This document shows, piece after piece, positions 1 through 7,906 of a stretch of DNA of 64,000 nt; within the stretch, counting starts at the first letter, position 1, and each line of letters begins with the position of its first letter. The stretch covers positions 1-64,000 of the forward strand of contig JAEPND010000012.1 of the NCBI GenBank assembly GCA_017643585.1. The letters run 5' to 3'. The position numbers and the translations under genes were made by a program. The notes under the pieces are model-generated. The model did no database searches, was not told the origin of the DNA, and was given only the letters and a program-made list of their open reading frames with translations. Source of the stretch: Maricaulis sp. Lineage in GTDB: Bacteria > Pseudomonadota > Alphaproteobacteria > Caulobacterales > Maricaulaceae.

Positions 1-2
1 CC

Positions 3-77
3 TCAAGACCCCACGCCGGTATCGGCGGCATCACTCCCTGGCAACGCGTGAACAACCTGCTTGGCAATGACAACTAG
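3..77 (+). mobile_element. Transposase/integrase C-terminal end (IS481/IS3-like), partial
   Basis: The window opens inside an ORF whose last 24 codons read RPHAGIGGITPWQRVNNLL and end at TAG (75-77). An Arg-Pro-His followed by a Gly-rich stretch, then TPxxRxNNLLG, is the usual tail of IS481-family (DDE integrase-core) transposases. The gene runs off the left edge, so I cannot tell whether the element is complete. Its stop codon overlaps the convergent stop of the next gene by two bases, so no terminal inverted repeat lies between them. This suggests the element sits tight against, or has replaced part of, the flank of that gene. Confidence 0.65.
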
Positions 78-757
78 GCCCTCGCCAGGGCCTCTTCCAG
101 CGCAAGATCAAACGCAGCCAGGCGAGGCTCGAAGCGCTGATTGACCAATCGGACAATGTTGTCGGGCGCTTTTTCTGGTGAGCCTGCATCGACGGGTGGT
201 GCGGGATCATACTCCAGTCCCAGCTGGATGGCCTGGGCAACGCCCTCGCCGGCAAGTTCCCGCACGATGGTCAGCGCAAAATCGATGCCCGCCGTCACGC
301 CTCCGCCGGTAAACAGATTCCCGTCCCGAACAACCCGCGCCGCGACCGGCGTGGCTCCGACGCGGGTCAGGGCATCGTGATAGCTCCAATGGGTGGTCGC
401 CTTCTTGTCCTGCAGCAATCCTGCCGCGCCCAGGATGAACGCCCCTGTGCATACAGAAGTGATGTACTGGGCGTGGGCGGCCTGTGAGCGCAGGAAGTCG
501 ATCAATCGTCCATCCCGCATGGCATCATCGATGCCGAATCCGCCGGGGACACAGACAAGATCCAGCTGCGGACAATCATCCAGCGTGATCGATGGCATGA
601 TGAAAGGGCCGCAATCGGTCGCAACGGGCTCGAGATCACGCGCCACAAGATGGACTTCGGCTCCGGGCAGGCGATGCAGCACCTGCAATGGTCCGGTAAA
701 GTCCAGCTGGGTCAGATTGTTGAATAGAATGAAACCAATGCGGAAGGGTGCAGTCAT
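74..757 (-). CDS. DJ-1/PfpI family protein, isonitrile-hydratase-like
   Basis: A 227-residue single-domain DJ-1/PfpI protein, the size of Pseudomonas InhA (isonitrile hydratase, which turns isonitriles into N-formamides). The nucleophile Cys103 lies in SVCTGAFILGAAG, with a following ATTHW segment and GGGVTAGIDFAL. Asp19 in TQLDFTGP matches the position of the catalytic aspartate of InhA. It has no signal peptide, so it is cytoplasmic. The start at 757 overlaps the stop of the regulator upstream by four bases (ATGA), so the two are translationally coupled; a longer ORF to 982 lies inside that gene and is not the true start. The substrate is inferred from the family, and other DJ-1 members act as amidases or deglycases. 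Confidence 0.8.
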   Translation of the reverse strand: MTAPFRIGFILFNNLTQLDFTGPLQVLHRLPGAEVHLVARDLEPVATDCGPFIMPSITLDDCPQLDLVCVPGGFGIDDAMRDGRLIDFLRSQAAHAQYITSVCTGAFILGAAGLLQDKKATTHWSYHDALTRVGATPVAARVVRDGNLFTGGGVTAGIDFALTIVRELAGEGVAQAIQLGLEYDPAPPVDAGSPEKAPDNIVRLVNQRFEPRLAAFDLALEEALARA

Positions 758-1743
758 GTCGTGTCTCCAAGGTGGGGGGTGCGAAATCGGTCCCGAAACC
801 GAACCGGGCTGACGCCTAGCTGGCGAGAGAACGCCCTCTCCAGGCGTTGGCAGGACCCGAAACCGGAACGATCGGCGATCAGCGTGATCGACCAGTCCGT
901 CTCGACGAGCGCTCGGCGTGCGGCATCCAGGCGAATACGCTCGACCAGGCCGGCGGGGGAGAGGCCCAATTCCCCGCGACACAGTCGCGCCAATGTGCGT
1001 CGCGAGGTGTTTGCATATTCACTCATATCCTCCACCGTCCAACGTGAAGCGGGCGACTGACGAATGGCCTGCCCAAGCCTGGCCAACCGGGTGCCGGGTT
1101 CGGTTTGAAGGTCCAGCTCGGTTGAGAATTGCGACTGGCCGCCCGAGCGCATGCGTGGGACGACCAGATGCCGCGCAATGGTCAGGGCGAGCGCCCGCCC
1201 ATGATCCGCTTCCACCATCGCCAGCGCCAGGTCGATACCTGCACTGACCCCGGCTGATGTCCAGATATTGCCGCTCTGGATGTGGATCGCATCAGCATCG
1301 ACCTCGATCGCCGGATGCCGGGCTGCCAGCTCCTGGCTGTTCCACCAGTGCGTGGTGGCGCGGTGACCGTCGAGTATGCCGGCGGCGGCAAGAATGAAGC
1401 TGCCTGTACACACCGAGCCCGTTCGCATTCCGGCGTCGCGGGAGCGCCTGACCCGGTCAGGCAAGGCACCGGACATCAAAGCCGTGTCGATCTCTGGCAA
1501 TTCGCCGCCAATCGCCAGCAGCGTGTGGACCACGGGGAGCGTATCCTGCCAGCTCCCGTCAGCATGCACGCTCAGCCCTGCGGAGGAGTGCACAGGCCCG
1601 ACGTGCTCTGCGAGGACCCTGAGCTCATAGGCGTTGTGTCCAAGCGCCCGGTTGGCGCCGGCAAACACACTCATCGGTCCGGCGAGGTCGAGCAGCTGAA
1701 AGCCGGGATAAATCAGGAAGGCGAGGCTGTGAGGCTCTGTCAT
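754..1743 (-). CDS. GlxA-type AraC-family regulator with DJ-1/PfpI sensor domain
   Basis: A 329-residue protein. The N-terminal ~200 residues form a DJ-1/PfpI-like domain with a cysteine in SVCTGSFILAAAG, ATTHWW and SAGVSAGIDLALAMV. The C-terminal ~100 residues are an AraC/XylS double helix-turn-helix, with the recognisable ending LIADRSGFGSCQRLERAFSRQLGVSPVRFRDRF. This is the GlxA architecture, in which the amidase-like domain senses a metabolite. The ATG at 1743 was chosen because the DJ-1 fold begins there; the ORF continues to 1953 without domain content. It is the first gene of a two-gene unit with the isonitrile-hydratase-like gene and probably controls it. Confidence 0.85.
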   Translation of the reverse strand: MTEPHSLAFLIYPGFQLLDLAGPMSVFAGANRALGHNAYELRVLAEHVGPVHSSAGLSVHADGSWQDTLPVVHTLLAIGGELPEIDTALMSGALPDRVRRSRDAGMRTGSVCTGSFILAAAGILDGHRATTHWWNSQELAARHPAIEVDADAIHIQSGNIWTSAGVSAGIDLALAMVEADHGRALALTIARHLVVPRMRSGGQSQFSTELDLQTEPGTRLARLGQAIRQSPASRWTVEDMSEYANTSRRTLARLCRGELGLSPAGLVERIRLDAARRALVETDWSITLIADRSGFGSCQRLERAFSRQLGVSPVRFRDRFRTPHLGDTT

Positions 1744-2088
1744 GTCGACAGGATAGCCAGGGGCGTGAATGGCCGAAAGTGCACTGCATAGGCAAAATGG
1801 GCCAATGTTGGCGGGTTGAGTGAGGGGCGGCCCGCTTCTTGACCGCCCCTCAATCTTGACCTGCCTGCTGCGTTCCTGGTCGATCCACGGGCAGACACCG
1901 GTCACTGGCTGCACCAGCCTTGAACCGGGAGGACAAGAGATATCGTGAGCCACGTGTGTGGCGCGACTGACAGATGGAAGCTTGCTGGGCCCGGGCTAAT
2001 CAGGTCTTAACGCTGCGCGGAAAACACCAATCTTCATGGTGTGGATGGCTGCCAGCCTTGCCCCCCAAGGCTGGCAGTCCCAGGTTCA
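1744..2088. other. Intergenic region, 345 bp
   Basis: No gene is supported here. It holds the upstream region of the leftward regulator gene and, at its right end, a hairpin after the TonB-receptor remnant. I did not find a clear -35/-10 pair. Confidence 0.5.
2049..2077 (-). terminator. Terminator-like hairpin after the TonB-receptor remnant
   Basis: A perfect 12-bp stem (CTGCCAGCCTTG and its complement) with a 5-base loop lies 12 bp past the stop of the receptor remnant. There is no clear T run on the minus strand, so termination efficiency is uncertain. Confidence 0.5.
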
Positions 2089-2565
2089 CTAGAAATCGTA
2101 ACCGATTTCCAGGCCCCAAACGCGTGGCGCGGTGATGCTGGAGAAGGAGGTGCCCAGCGTGTCGCGTGCAATGCCGTTGACGCCATTGGCGTAGCGCTGG
2201 TCGAACGCGTTGTTGACGAAGACGCTCAGCGATAATCCGGTGCTCAACGAGGACAAGTGAACACGGAAATCGGTCCGGTTCTGCGCTTCGTCTGTCGCAA
2301 AAGGCCGGGAAGCCGCTACCCGCGGGCCGTTGAACCACTGGAAGGTCTTGTCATCCTCGATATAGCGTATGCCCAGCGTAATGTTCATCCGGGCTGTTTC
2401 CGAGTAGTAGCTGGCGCCGACCAGCCAATCGACGGATCTGCCACCGCCAGCCAGTCGGCAGTCCTGGTAGAAGGGCTCATTGTCCTCGACATTATGGGTG
2501 TCGAAATACAGGTCGATACGGTTGGTTCCGTCCTCATCCTCGCGATTGCCCGTCTCGAACTCGCG
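2089..2565 (-). pseudogene. TonB-dependent receptor remnant, N-terminally truncated and internally deleted
   Basis: An open frame of 158 codons ends with a typical TonB-dependent receptor terminus: LSVFVNNAFDQRYANG, then PRVWGLEIGYDF with terminal Phe. Upstream in the same frame are other receptor-like segments (RIDLYFDTHNVED, VDWLVGASYYSE, NITLGIRYIEDDK). In intact 700-900 residue receptors these blocks are separated by 100-200 residues; here they nearly touch, so I infer several in-frame deletions. The frame is closed upstream by TGA (2566-2568), with no plug domain, TonB box or signal peptide. The only ATG (2388) lies mid-barrel. It is almost certainly non-functional. The TetR gene starts 115 bp further on, reading divergently. 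Confidence 0.8.
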
Positions 2566-2680
2566 TCAGGCGGTCAGCGATAAGCTGGTGCATCAAGCGC
2601 TCGCGATCCGGGACTTTTGTGTCACACTTGTCGAACCCGCAAGGTGGCACCAGATTGCGTGCAGCGATAAGAGGTCAAGC

Positions 2681-3322
2681 GTGAACGAGCGTGCTCCAGT
2701 AGAAGCCGTGAACCTGCAACGGCGAGCTGCACCGCAACAGAAGCGGTCCCAGCAGCGCATTCGGCAGATCGTCGACGCGACCAAGCGCTTGCTTGAACGC
2801 GGTGAGGCCGAAGCCATCACCACAAGCGCTGTGGCGGCGGAAGCGGGTGTGCCCGTCAGCTCGGTTTATCGCTATTTTCCCAATATCTATTCGATCCACC
2901 AGACCTTGTTGGAAGAGTTCAAGACTGCGACAGACGAGATTATTCGTGCCCGCCTGAATGATCCGGCAGACACCGACTGGCAGGTCAGTCTGACCGGCAT
3001 GATTTCCGGCCTGCGTCAGCTGGTGGATGATAACCCCTCCTATGGCGCGGTCTTGCGCCTGACCCTGACCACGCATGAATTGCGCTCTGTGCGAGAGGCG
3101 TGGAATCTGCGCCTGGCGGAACAGCTGGCTGGTCGCTGGCGCGACGGCGCTGACGGGTTTTCCGGCGGCGACCCGGACCTGGTCGCGCGCATGACGGTGG
3201 AGATCTACTCCGCCGCCGAAGTCTTGATGTTCGAGAACCGCGAAAACGAGAAACAGGCCGAGGCGATCTTCAACGAGACCCTCGTCGCCCTTTGGCGTTA
3301 TCTCGGAAACTATCTGGATTAG
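2681..3322 (+). CDS. TetR/AcrR family transcriptional regulator
   Basis: A 213-residue regulator. Residues ~20-75 are the TetR helix-turn-helix (RIRQIVDATKRLLERG, then AGVPVSSVYRYFPN); the rest is an all-helical ligand-binding domain without a recognisable ligand class. I chose the GTG at 2681 because AAGAGGT lies 8 bases upstream and the protein then begins just before the DNA-binding domain; the frame is open back to 2480 but that part resembles nothing. The gene diverges from the TonB-receptor remnant and may once have controlled it. Its present target is unknown. Confidence 0.85.
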   Translation: MNERAPVEAVNLQRRAAPQQKRSQQRIRQIVDATKRLLERGEAEAITTSAVAAEAGVPVSSVYRYFPNIYSIHQTLLEEFKTATDEIIRARLNDPADTDWQVSLTGMISGLRQLVDDNPSYGAVLRLTLTTHELRSVREAWNLRLAEQLAGRWRDGADGFSGGDPDLVARMTVEIYSAAEVLMFENRENEKQAEAIFNETLVALWRYLGNYLD

Positions 3323-3377
3323 ACGTTCTGCCTTGCTTCGGCACTGTCGGTGATCAGCCGAAGGGCTGATGATCGTC

Positions 3378-4523
3378 TCAGCCCTCGCAGCTGCCGGTCA
3401 TTTCCGCGATCCAGCGCTCTACCAGTTCCAGTCCTTCTGTATGGATCGTTGAACGACCGAGTTCCGGCATCATTTCATCCGGTTCCACATTGTCGATGCG
3501 ATAGACCAGGATCGAGTTTTCCGGTTCGCCGGGCACGATGTCATACGGTCGGTTTCCGGTGCCGCTGCCCGCTGCGATCGGCAGCTTGCAAACGCCCAGA
3601 CTGGGGCCGAAAGGCGTGTCCGGTTCCAGGTGCAGGCCGGACGTGTCAGCCGGCCCCACTTCGCTGTGGCAGTGCGAGCAGTTCACATCCAGATACGCTC
3701 GCGCGAGATCATCAAGGCTCGTGTCAGCATCACCCCAGGCCGCATTCTGTGGCACTGCTCCCAGATCACCCGGCAGGCCTTGCAGGAAGCCTGTCTGTTC
3801 CAACCGGCTCAACTGGTTATGAACACCATCCGCATAGGCAAAATCGCGGTTGATATGGCGCGGTTTAGGGCCGATCGGGGAAATCTCGCGGGAATTGGAG
3901 TCCGGTGCGTGACAGCCGGCGCACTGGTTCGTATTGGGCATGACATAGTTGAAGGCTTCTTCCGCCCCATCATCGGCGACCAGGGTGAGCGGGATAATCG
4001 CCCCCACCCGGTGAAGTCGAGCCTCGGTCTGGTCGTCATTCCAGCGATAGGGAAGTGCGACCCAGCCACTCTCCCGATGAACGAGAATCCGCGTCTCGAT
4101 CAGCCGGACATTGTCCAGGTCCATACGGCCATTGCTGAAGTCGGCCGACAGGTCGTCTGTCCGCGCGACACGCTCGTCCAGGGCGTTCCCGGCGCGCGGA
4201 TAGTAGAAGGTTTTGGTGATCACCGTGCCGACCGGGAAATCCAGCACATCGTCTTCGCGATAACTGGTCGTCTGTCCGTCCGGCATCCAGATCGTGCGCA
4301 GTTTGTGGGCATAATCCGTGAACAGGCCGGTATTCATGTCATACGCGACAACGTCTTGTCCCAGCACGAGATCACCGGCCGACAAGCCGACCTGCCCCCA
4401 GTCCGACAATAGCGGCGGATTGCCCTCCGCGATGTATTGCGCATCCGGCCGTTCGTCAGCGCCACAGGCCGTGAGCATCCAGGCCAGCGAAGCCGTGGCG
4501 AGGAACTGGGGGAGACGTGTCAT
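3378..4523 (-). CDS. SO2930/HNE_0200-family di-haem c-type cytochrome lipoprotein
   Basis: A 381-residue exported protein with two CxxCH haem sites (Cys201-His205 as CAGCH, Cys282-His286 as CSHCH) and a lipobox ending at Cys20 (LTAC). Size, haem spacing and the conserved TFYYPRAGNA and VLPYRW-like segments fit TIGR03806, a family of unknown function that is typically encoded next to the TIGR03805 beta-helix protein. That partner lies 9 bp upstream on the same strand, so the two are one operon. It probably sits in the periplasm on the inner or outer membrane and carries electrons; the partner reaction is not known. Upstream TAGGATTT is a weak ribosome binding site. Confidence 0.85.
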   Translation of the reverse strand: MTRLPQFLATASLAWMLTACGADERPDAQYIAEGNPPLLSDWGQVGLSAGDLVLGQDVVAYDMNTGLFTDYAHKLRTIWMPDGQTTSYREDDVLDFPVGTVITKTFYYPRAGNALDERVARTDDLSADFSNGRMDLDNVRLIETRILVHRESGWVALPYRWNDDQTEARLHRVGAIIPLTLVADDGAEEAFNYVMPNTNQCAGCHAPDSNSREISPIGPKPRHINRDFAYADGVHNQLSRLEQTGFLQGLPGDLGAVPQNAAWGDADTSLDDLARAYLDVNCSHCHSEVGPADTSGLHLEPDTPFGPSLGVCKLPIAAGSGTGNRPYDIVPGEPENSILVYRIDNVEPDEMMPELGRSTIHTEGLELVERWIAEMTGSCEG

Positions 4524-4532
4524 GGCGAAATC

Positions 4533-5765
4533 CTAGTCGAGCCAGTTGAGGTGGCTGGCGGGAAGCGGATCCAGCGTGCAGCGATAGTTCTCGGTATCAA
4601 CGGTCGGAGAGCTGAACCCATTGGGTGCGTCCGCATTCAGGACATCAACATCATCGCTGACGCAGATGCGAAGTTCCGCAGGCATTTCACCGTCAACGAA
4701 CTTGGCTTCGTCGATATAGCCGTCGAAGAGGACATCGGGCAGGCGGCCGGTCAAACCAAACATCATCACCTTGAGCGCGTTAAGGTCCAGGCCGTCGGGA
4801 GAGTTGCCGCCGCCGGAATAGATGTTGTCATGGATCCAGATACCCTCTGGGTAGGCGTCAAAGTCAGACTGAACCGCGCTATCGGCATAGCCTGTGGTGT
4901 GCAGGCTGGAGATGATGACATTGGCCGTGTTGTTGTCCGAGATCCGGTTATTGAAAATCTCGACGTGATCATTGGAATTGATCAGGATGCCTGTACCGGC
5001 CGGGACGCTGGCGACCGGTGTGCCCGCATGGCCGAAATTCTCGGTGTTGTTTTCAAAGACGTCATTGTCATACACGCGCGTCTGATAGCCTGGCTGAGGC
5101 AGGTTGGGCATGTTGAAGACGAGAATTCCACCGGTATTGTTTTTGGCGGTATTACCGTAGACATCGGCACCGATACAGTTCTCGATCTCGATGCCGGCGA
5201 CATTGTATTCCGCGCGGGAGTTGCGAACCGTGACATTGCGCGACTGGCCCACATAGATCCCTGCATCCGAGGCACCGATGGCCACGGTATCCTCCACCAG
5301 GACATTCTCCGACTGGACCGGGTAGATTCCGTACGCGCCATTGTCGGTGGAATAGCCATTGGTCCATTCGACCCGGACGCCACGGATCACGACATTGGTG
5401 CCGCCATTGACCTTCAACGCATCCCCGGAGGTGTCCTCGATCGCGAGGTTCTCCAGAGTGAAGTCGTTTGCGGTCACCAACAGGCCTTCCGCGCCAGCGA
5501 GCTGACCCTGGAAGTTGAGGATGGTTTCGTCCATGCCTGCACCGCGAATGGTCACACCGTCGACGGTCAGCATCAGTGAGGAAGTAAAGTGATAGACCCC
5601 TGCCGGAATCTCGATGACGTCTCCGGGCTGGGCGTCGATCAGCTGTTCGAGCAGGACATCCTGATAACTTGCATCGGCTGATGACACATCGCGGGCGTCC
5701 TGGCCGGAATTGCCACAAGCCGCGAGTGCGAGCGCCATCGCGCCCGTAAGAAGAAATCGTTTCAT
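4533..5765 (-). CDS. Parallel beta-helix repeat lipoprotein (TIGR03805-like)
   Basis: A 410-residue exported protein. A signal sequence ends in a lipobox (LALAAC); from about residue 40 there are right-handed parallel beta-helix rungs such as NVVIRGVRVEW, NVLVEDTVAIGA, NVTVRNSRAEYN and HVEIFNNRISDN. These folds usually bind or cleave polysaccharides, but no pectate-lyase catalytic set is obvious. The ATG at 5765 is preceded by AGGGAGGAG; the longer frame to 5858 lacks export features. It is the first gene of the pair with the di-haem protein. A carbohydrate-oxidising role for the pair is conceivable, but that is inference. Confidence 0.85.
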   Translation of the reverse strand: MKRFLLTGAMALALAACGNSGQDARDVSSADASYQDVLLEQLIDAQPGDVIEIPAGVYHFTSSLMLTVDGVTIRGAGMDETILNFQGQLAGAEGLLVTANDFTLENLAIEDTSGDALKVNGGTNVVIRGVRVEWTNGYSTDNGAYGIYPVQSENVLVEDTVAIGASDAGIYVGQSRNVTVRNSRAEYNVAGIEIENCIGADVYGNTAKNNTGGILVFNMPNLPQPGYQTRVYDNDVFENNTENFGHAGTPVASVPAGTGILINSNDHVEIFNNRISDNNTANVIISSLHTTGYADSAVQSDFDAYPEGIWIHDNIYSGGGNSPDGLDLNALKVMMFGLTGRLPDVLFDGYIDEAKFVDGEMPAELRICVSDDVDVLNADAPNGFSSPTVDTENYRCTLDPLPASHLNWLD

Positions 5766-5926
5766 GTCTGCGTGCTCCTCCCTAAGCGGCAGATATCTTG
5801 TCTTGCCAACAAGGTCACACAGACGAGCAGCCGGAACAATCAAAAAACAGAAAAGCATTCCGTTTTTCGTGAGCGCGTAAAAATATAATCCAGGACAGTA
5901 GTTTAACGTCGATAGATTTACTCGGC

Positions 5927-7111
5927 CTAGGCCCGGGAAAGCTGAAGTGGCGCAGTGGGGGCGCAGAGAACGAGCTGGACCAGTTCCGCCTGGGTGCGCA
6001 CTTCGGCCTTCTGGAACACTGCTCGAAGCTGAGTTCGCAATGTCTCCACGCTTCGTTGCGTCCGCTCAGCAATCACGGCCAGGCTATCACCAGCGGCAAT
6101 TCGAGCGGCCAGAAGCTCTTCCTGGGGCGACAGGCCATAGGTCGCAGCGATCTGTCGTGCGCGTACGGTCGTGATCGGGTCACGGTCAGACACGCAGATC
6201 ACGGCCGCTGGTCGCCGATTGGTCCAGGCGAGGGCTCCGGCATGATCCGGTGTTTCCGGCCGGGAGATGGACAGGCTCCAGGGCTTCTCGCCATCAATCC
6301 CGTACAGTTTGAGCAGCCGTGGGTCAGGGTTTTCGCGGCCGCTCAGCAAGTTCTGCAAGGCGGTCTGGACTGCCTGGTTCTCCGCAGAGTCGCAGGCATA
6401 GAGGCGCTGGTCCCGAACGACGAGAACGGTGCCGAGATCCACAAGGCGTTGTCCCGCAGCATTGGTCGACAAGACGCGCCCGGTCATGTCCAGGGTGACC
6501 AGTCCGAAGGGCAGGTGGTCCAGCAGGGCGCCACTGAGGCTGAGCTGGCTCTGGATTGTTGCCACTGTGGAGTGGGCAACCGCGGCTTGCTCGAGTGGCA
6601 GGTGCAGGCGTTGCATCATCTCCAGCGCCGTGGCGCGCTCATCCGCATCGTGCGCGTCTATATTGACCGCGAGGGCACCGTGCACACCGCCCATATCCAG
6701 CAGGGTGATGAGTGTTCCCGATGCCGGGAAGTCACCAAAGATATCGCCATCATCAAGCAGTGCGCGGCCATAGCGTTTTGAGCCGGTTTCAAGCAGGCTT
6801 ACCGCGGTTTTGGGGTGTTGGGTCTGGATGGATTTCCAGCTTGCACTCTTGTCGCGCGCCGAACGCTCGAATTGTACGGTCCCGCCGCTCGTCGGGCGTT
6901 GCCAGTCATATGTTTCGATGGCGTCCGAGGCACCATCACTCAGGCAAAGACGCAGCTGTGTCACATCCCCCAGCGCCGATGACAGGTCTCTGAGCGCGAC
7001 ACGCCAACCGCCCTCCAGAAGGGCAGCGCCAGCCAAACTACTCAGCGTTCTGGAAAACAGGACTTCGCTATCTGTAAAGCGAGACAAAACTATATCCGCT
7101 CGGTCGAACAT
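5927..7111 (-). CDS. LuxR-type helix-turn-helix regulator with PAS/GAF-like N-terminal region
   Basis: A 394-residue regulator. The last ~65 residues form a LuxR/GerE helix-turn-helix (YGLSPQEELLAARIAAG, IAERTQRSVETLRTQLRAVFQKA). Residues ~195-290 look PAS-like (LLDHLPFGLVTLDMTGRVLSTNAAGQ); the first ~190 residues have no assignable domain. There is no response-regulator receiver. It reads toward the beta-helix/di-haem pair with a 161-bp gap and is their likely regulator. A run of ten G residues forms its Shine-Dalgarno region, which could make expression phase-variable. Confidence 0.8.
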   Translation of the reverse strand: MFDRADIVLSRFTDSEVLFSRTLSSLAGAALLEGGWRVALRDLSSALGDVTQLRLCLSDGASDAIETYDWQRPTSGGTVQFERSARDKSASWKSIQTQHPKTAVSLLETGSKRYGRALLDDGDIFGDFPASGTLITLLDMGGVHGALAVNIDAHDADERATALEMMQRLHLPLEQAAVAHSTVATIQSQLSLSGALLDHLPFGLVTLDMTGRVLSTNAAGQRLVDLGTVLVVRDQRLYACDSAENQAVQTALQNLLSGRENPDPRLLKLYGIDGEKPWSLSISRPETPDHAGALAWTNRRPAAVICVSDRDPITTVRARQIAATYGLSPQEELLAARIAAGDSLAVIAERTQRSVETLRTQLRAVFQKAEVRTQAELVQLVLCAPTAPLQLSRA

Positions 7112-7122
7112 GACCGATTACT

Positions 7123-7132
7123 CCCCCCCCCC
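7123..7132 (-). repeat. Ten-base G tract in the LuxR-gene ribosome binding site
   Basis: The plus strand reads C10; on the coding strand this is G10 followed by AGTAATCGGTC and the ATG at 7111. The homopolymer forms the Shine-Dalgarno region, so slippage would change the spacing or strength of the ribosome binding site. The rest of the 237-bp gap to 7348 is comparatively AT-rich and holds no gene. Confidence 0.7.
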
Positions 7133-7348
7133 TCGCACAAAAACCAAATCACGACGCTGGGTCGCGGTGTTTTGCCCCTTGCTTTTGTGCGCCAAAAACA
7201 ACTTTCAGAAATCAGACATCGGTCATGAACAGACCGCACATCTTGATGTCCTAGAATACAAAAAATTCGCCCACAGGCTACCCCAAATAGGTGAATCGAG
7301 TCGCTTTCTAGGCGAAGAATTGCCCAAATGTTCTATTGATTCAATGTA

Positions 7349-7906
7349 TTAGCGGGGCGCTTGGAAGGCCGCGAGAACGCTTGGTGCGTGATCTTCAAGC
7401 CAACCTTCCGGTTGTTGTTCAGCTTCTGTCACAGCTTGCGCGCGGACGCTGACCGGTAGCTCGTTCCAGGTGGCCTCGACCATGGCCAGCCGCCAGCGCC
7501 GGAATTGCCATTGGCCGATCGGCATGCGCTGGTAGGATCGCCCCAAGGCGGTGGAGACTGAAAGCGGGCTGTCGCCGGCCATGAAGCGCGCATAAGCCAG
7601 GCGGGCCCAGTTCTCGCCGTCGCGATCTTCAAGCTGTAATGCCCGTTCGAAAGCGTCGACGGCAAAGGCAGGGTCATAGTTTTCGACCCGCAAAGCCCGC
7701 TCCCCAACAGCCGCGTACCAGCCTGCAGATGCTCCGTCCGGCAGCCCGCCGGCCATCCGGACGCGGAAGGCTGTATCCGACATTTCCGACATCGACGCGG
7801 CGTCACCGCGCTCAATCGCGGCCAGAGCCGCCCACCCAGCAAAGCCGAGCAGACCGAGGGCCAGGCCGCCCCGGCTGACCAGATTCAGGAGCAGGCGCGC
7901 ATTCAT
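7349..7906 (-). CDS. Small membrane-anchored TPR-like protein of the exopolysaccharide operon
   Basis: A 185-residue protein with one N-terminal membrane segment (residues ~10-30, LGLLGFAGWAALAA). A helical region follows with a TPR-like stretch (AVDAFERALQLEDRDGENWARLAYARFMAG). It is the last gene of the leftward polysaccharide operon. Its ATG overlaps the stop of the O-antigen-ligase-like gene by four bases (ATGA), so the two are coupled. Similar small TPR proteins accompany Wzy-type polymerases; a role in chain length or complex assembly is a guess. The ORF extends to 8242 in frame, but that part is the shadow of the upstream gene. Confidence 0.7.
   Translation of the reverse strand: MNARLLLNLVSRGGLALGLLGFAGWAALAAIERGDAASMSEMSDTAFRVRMAGGLPDGASAGWYAAVGERALRVENYDPAFAVDAFERALQLEDRDGENWARLAYARFMAGDSPLSVSTALGRSYQRMPIGQWQFRRWRLAMVEATWNELPVSVRAQAVTEAEQQPEGWLEDHAPSVLAAFQAPR

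Noticed and set aside
2480-2680. Starting the TetR protein at 2480
   Set aside because: This part is antisense to the TonB remnant and has no conserved sequence; the GTG at 2681 has a good ribosome binding site.
4437-5579. A 380-codon frame on the plus strand
   Set aside because: It is antisense to the beta-helix gene; the apparent Ile/Asp/Val-rich repeats mirror the beta-helix rungs.
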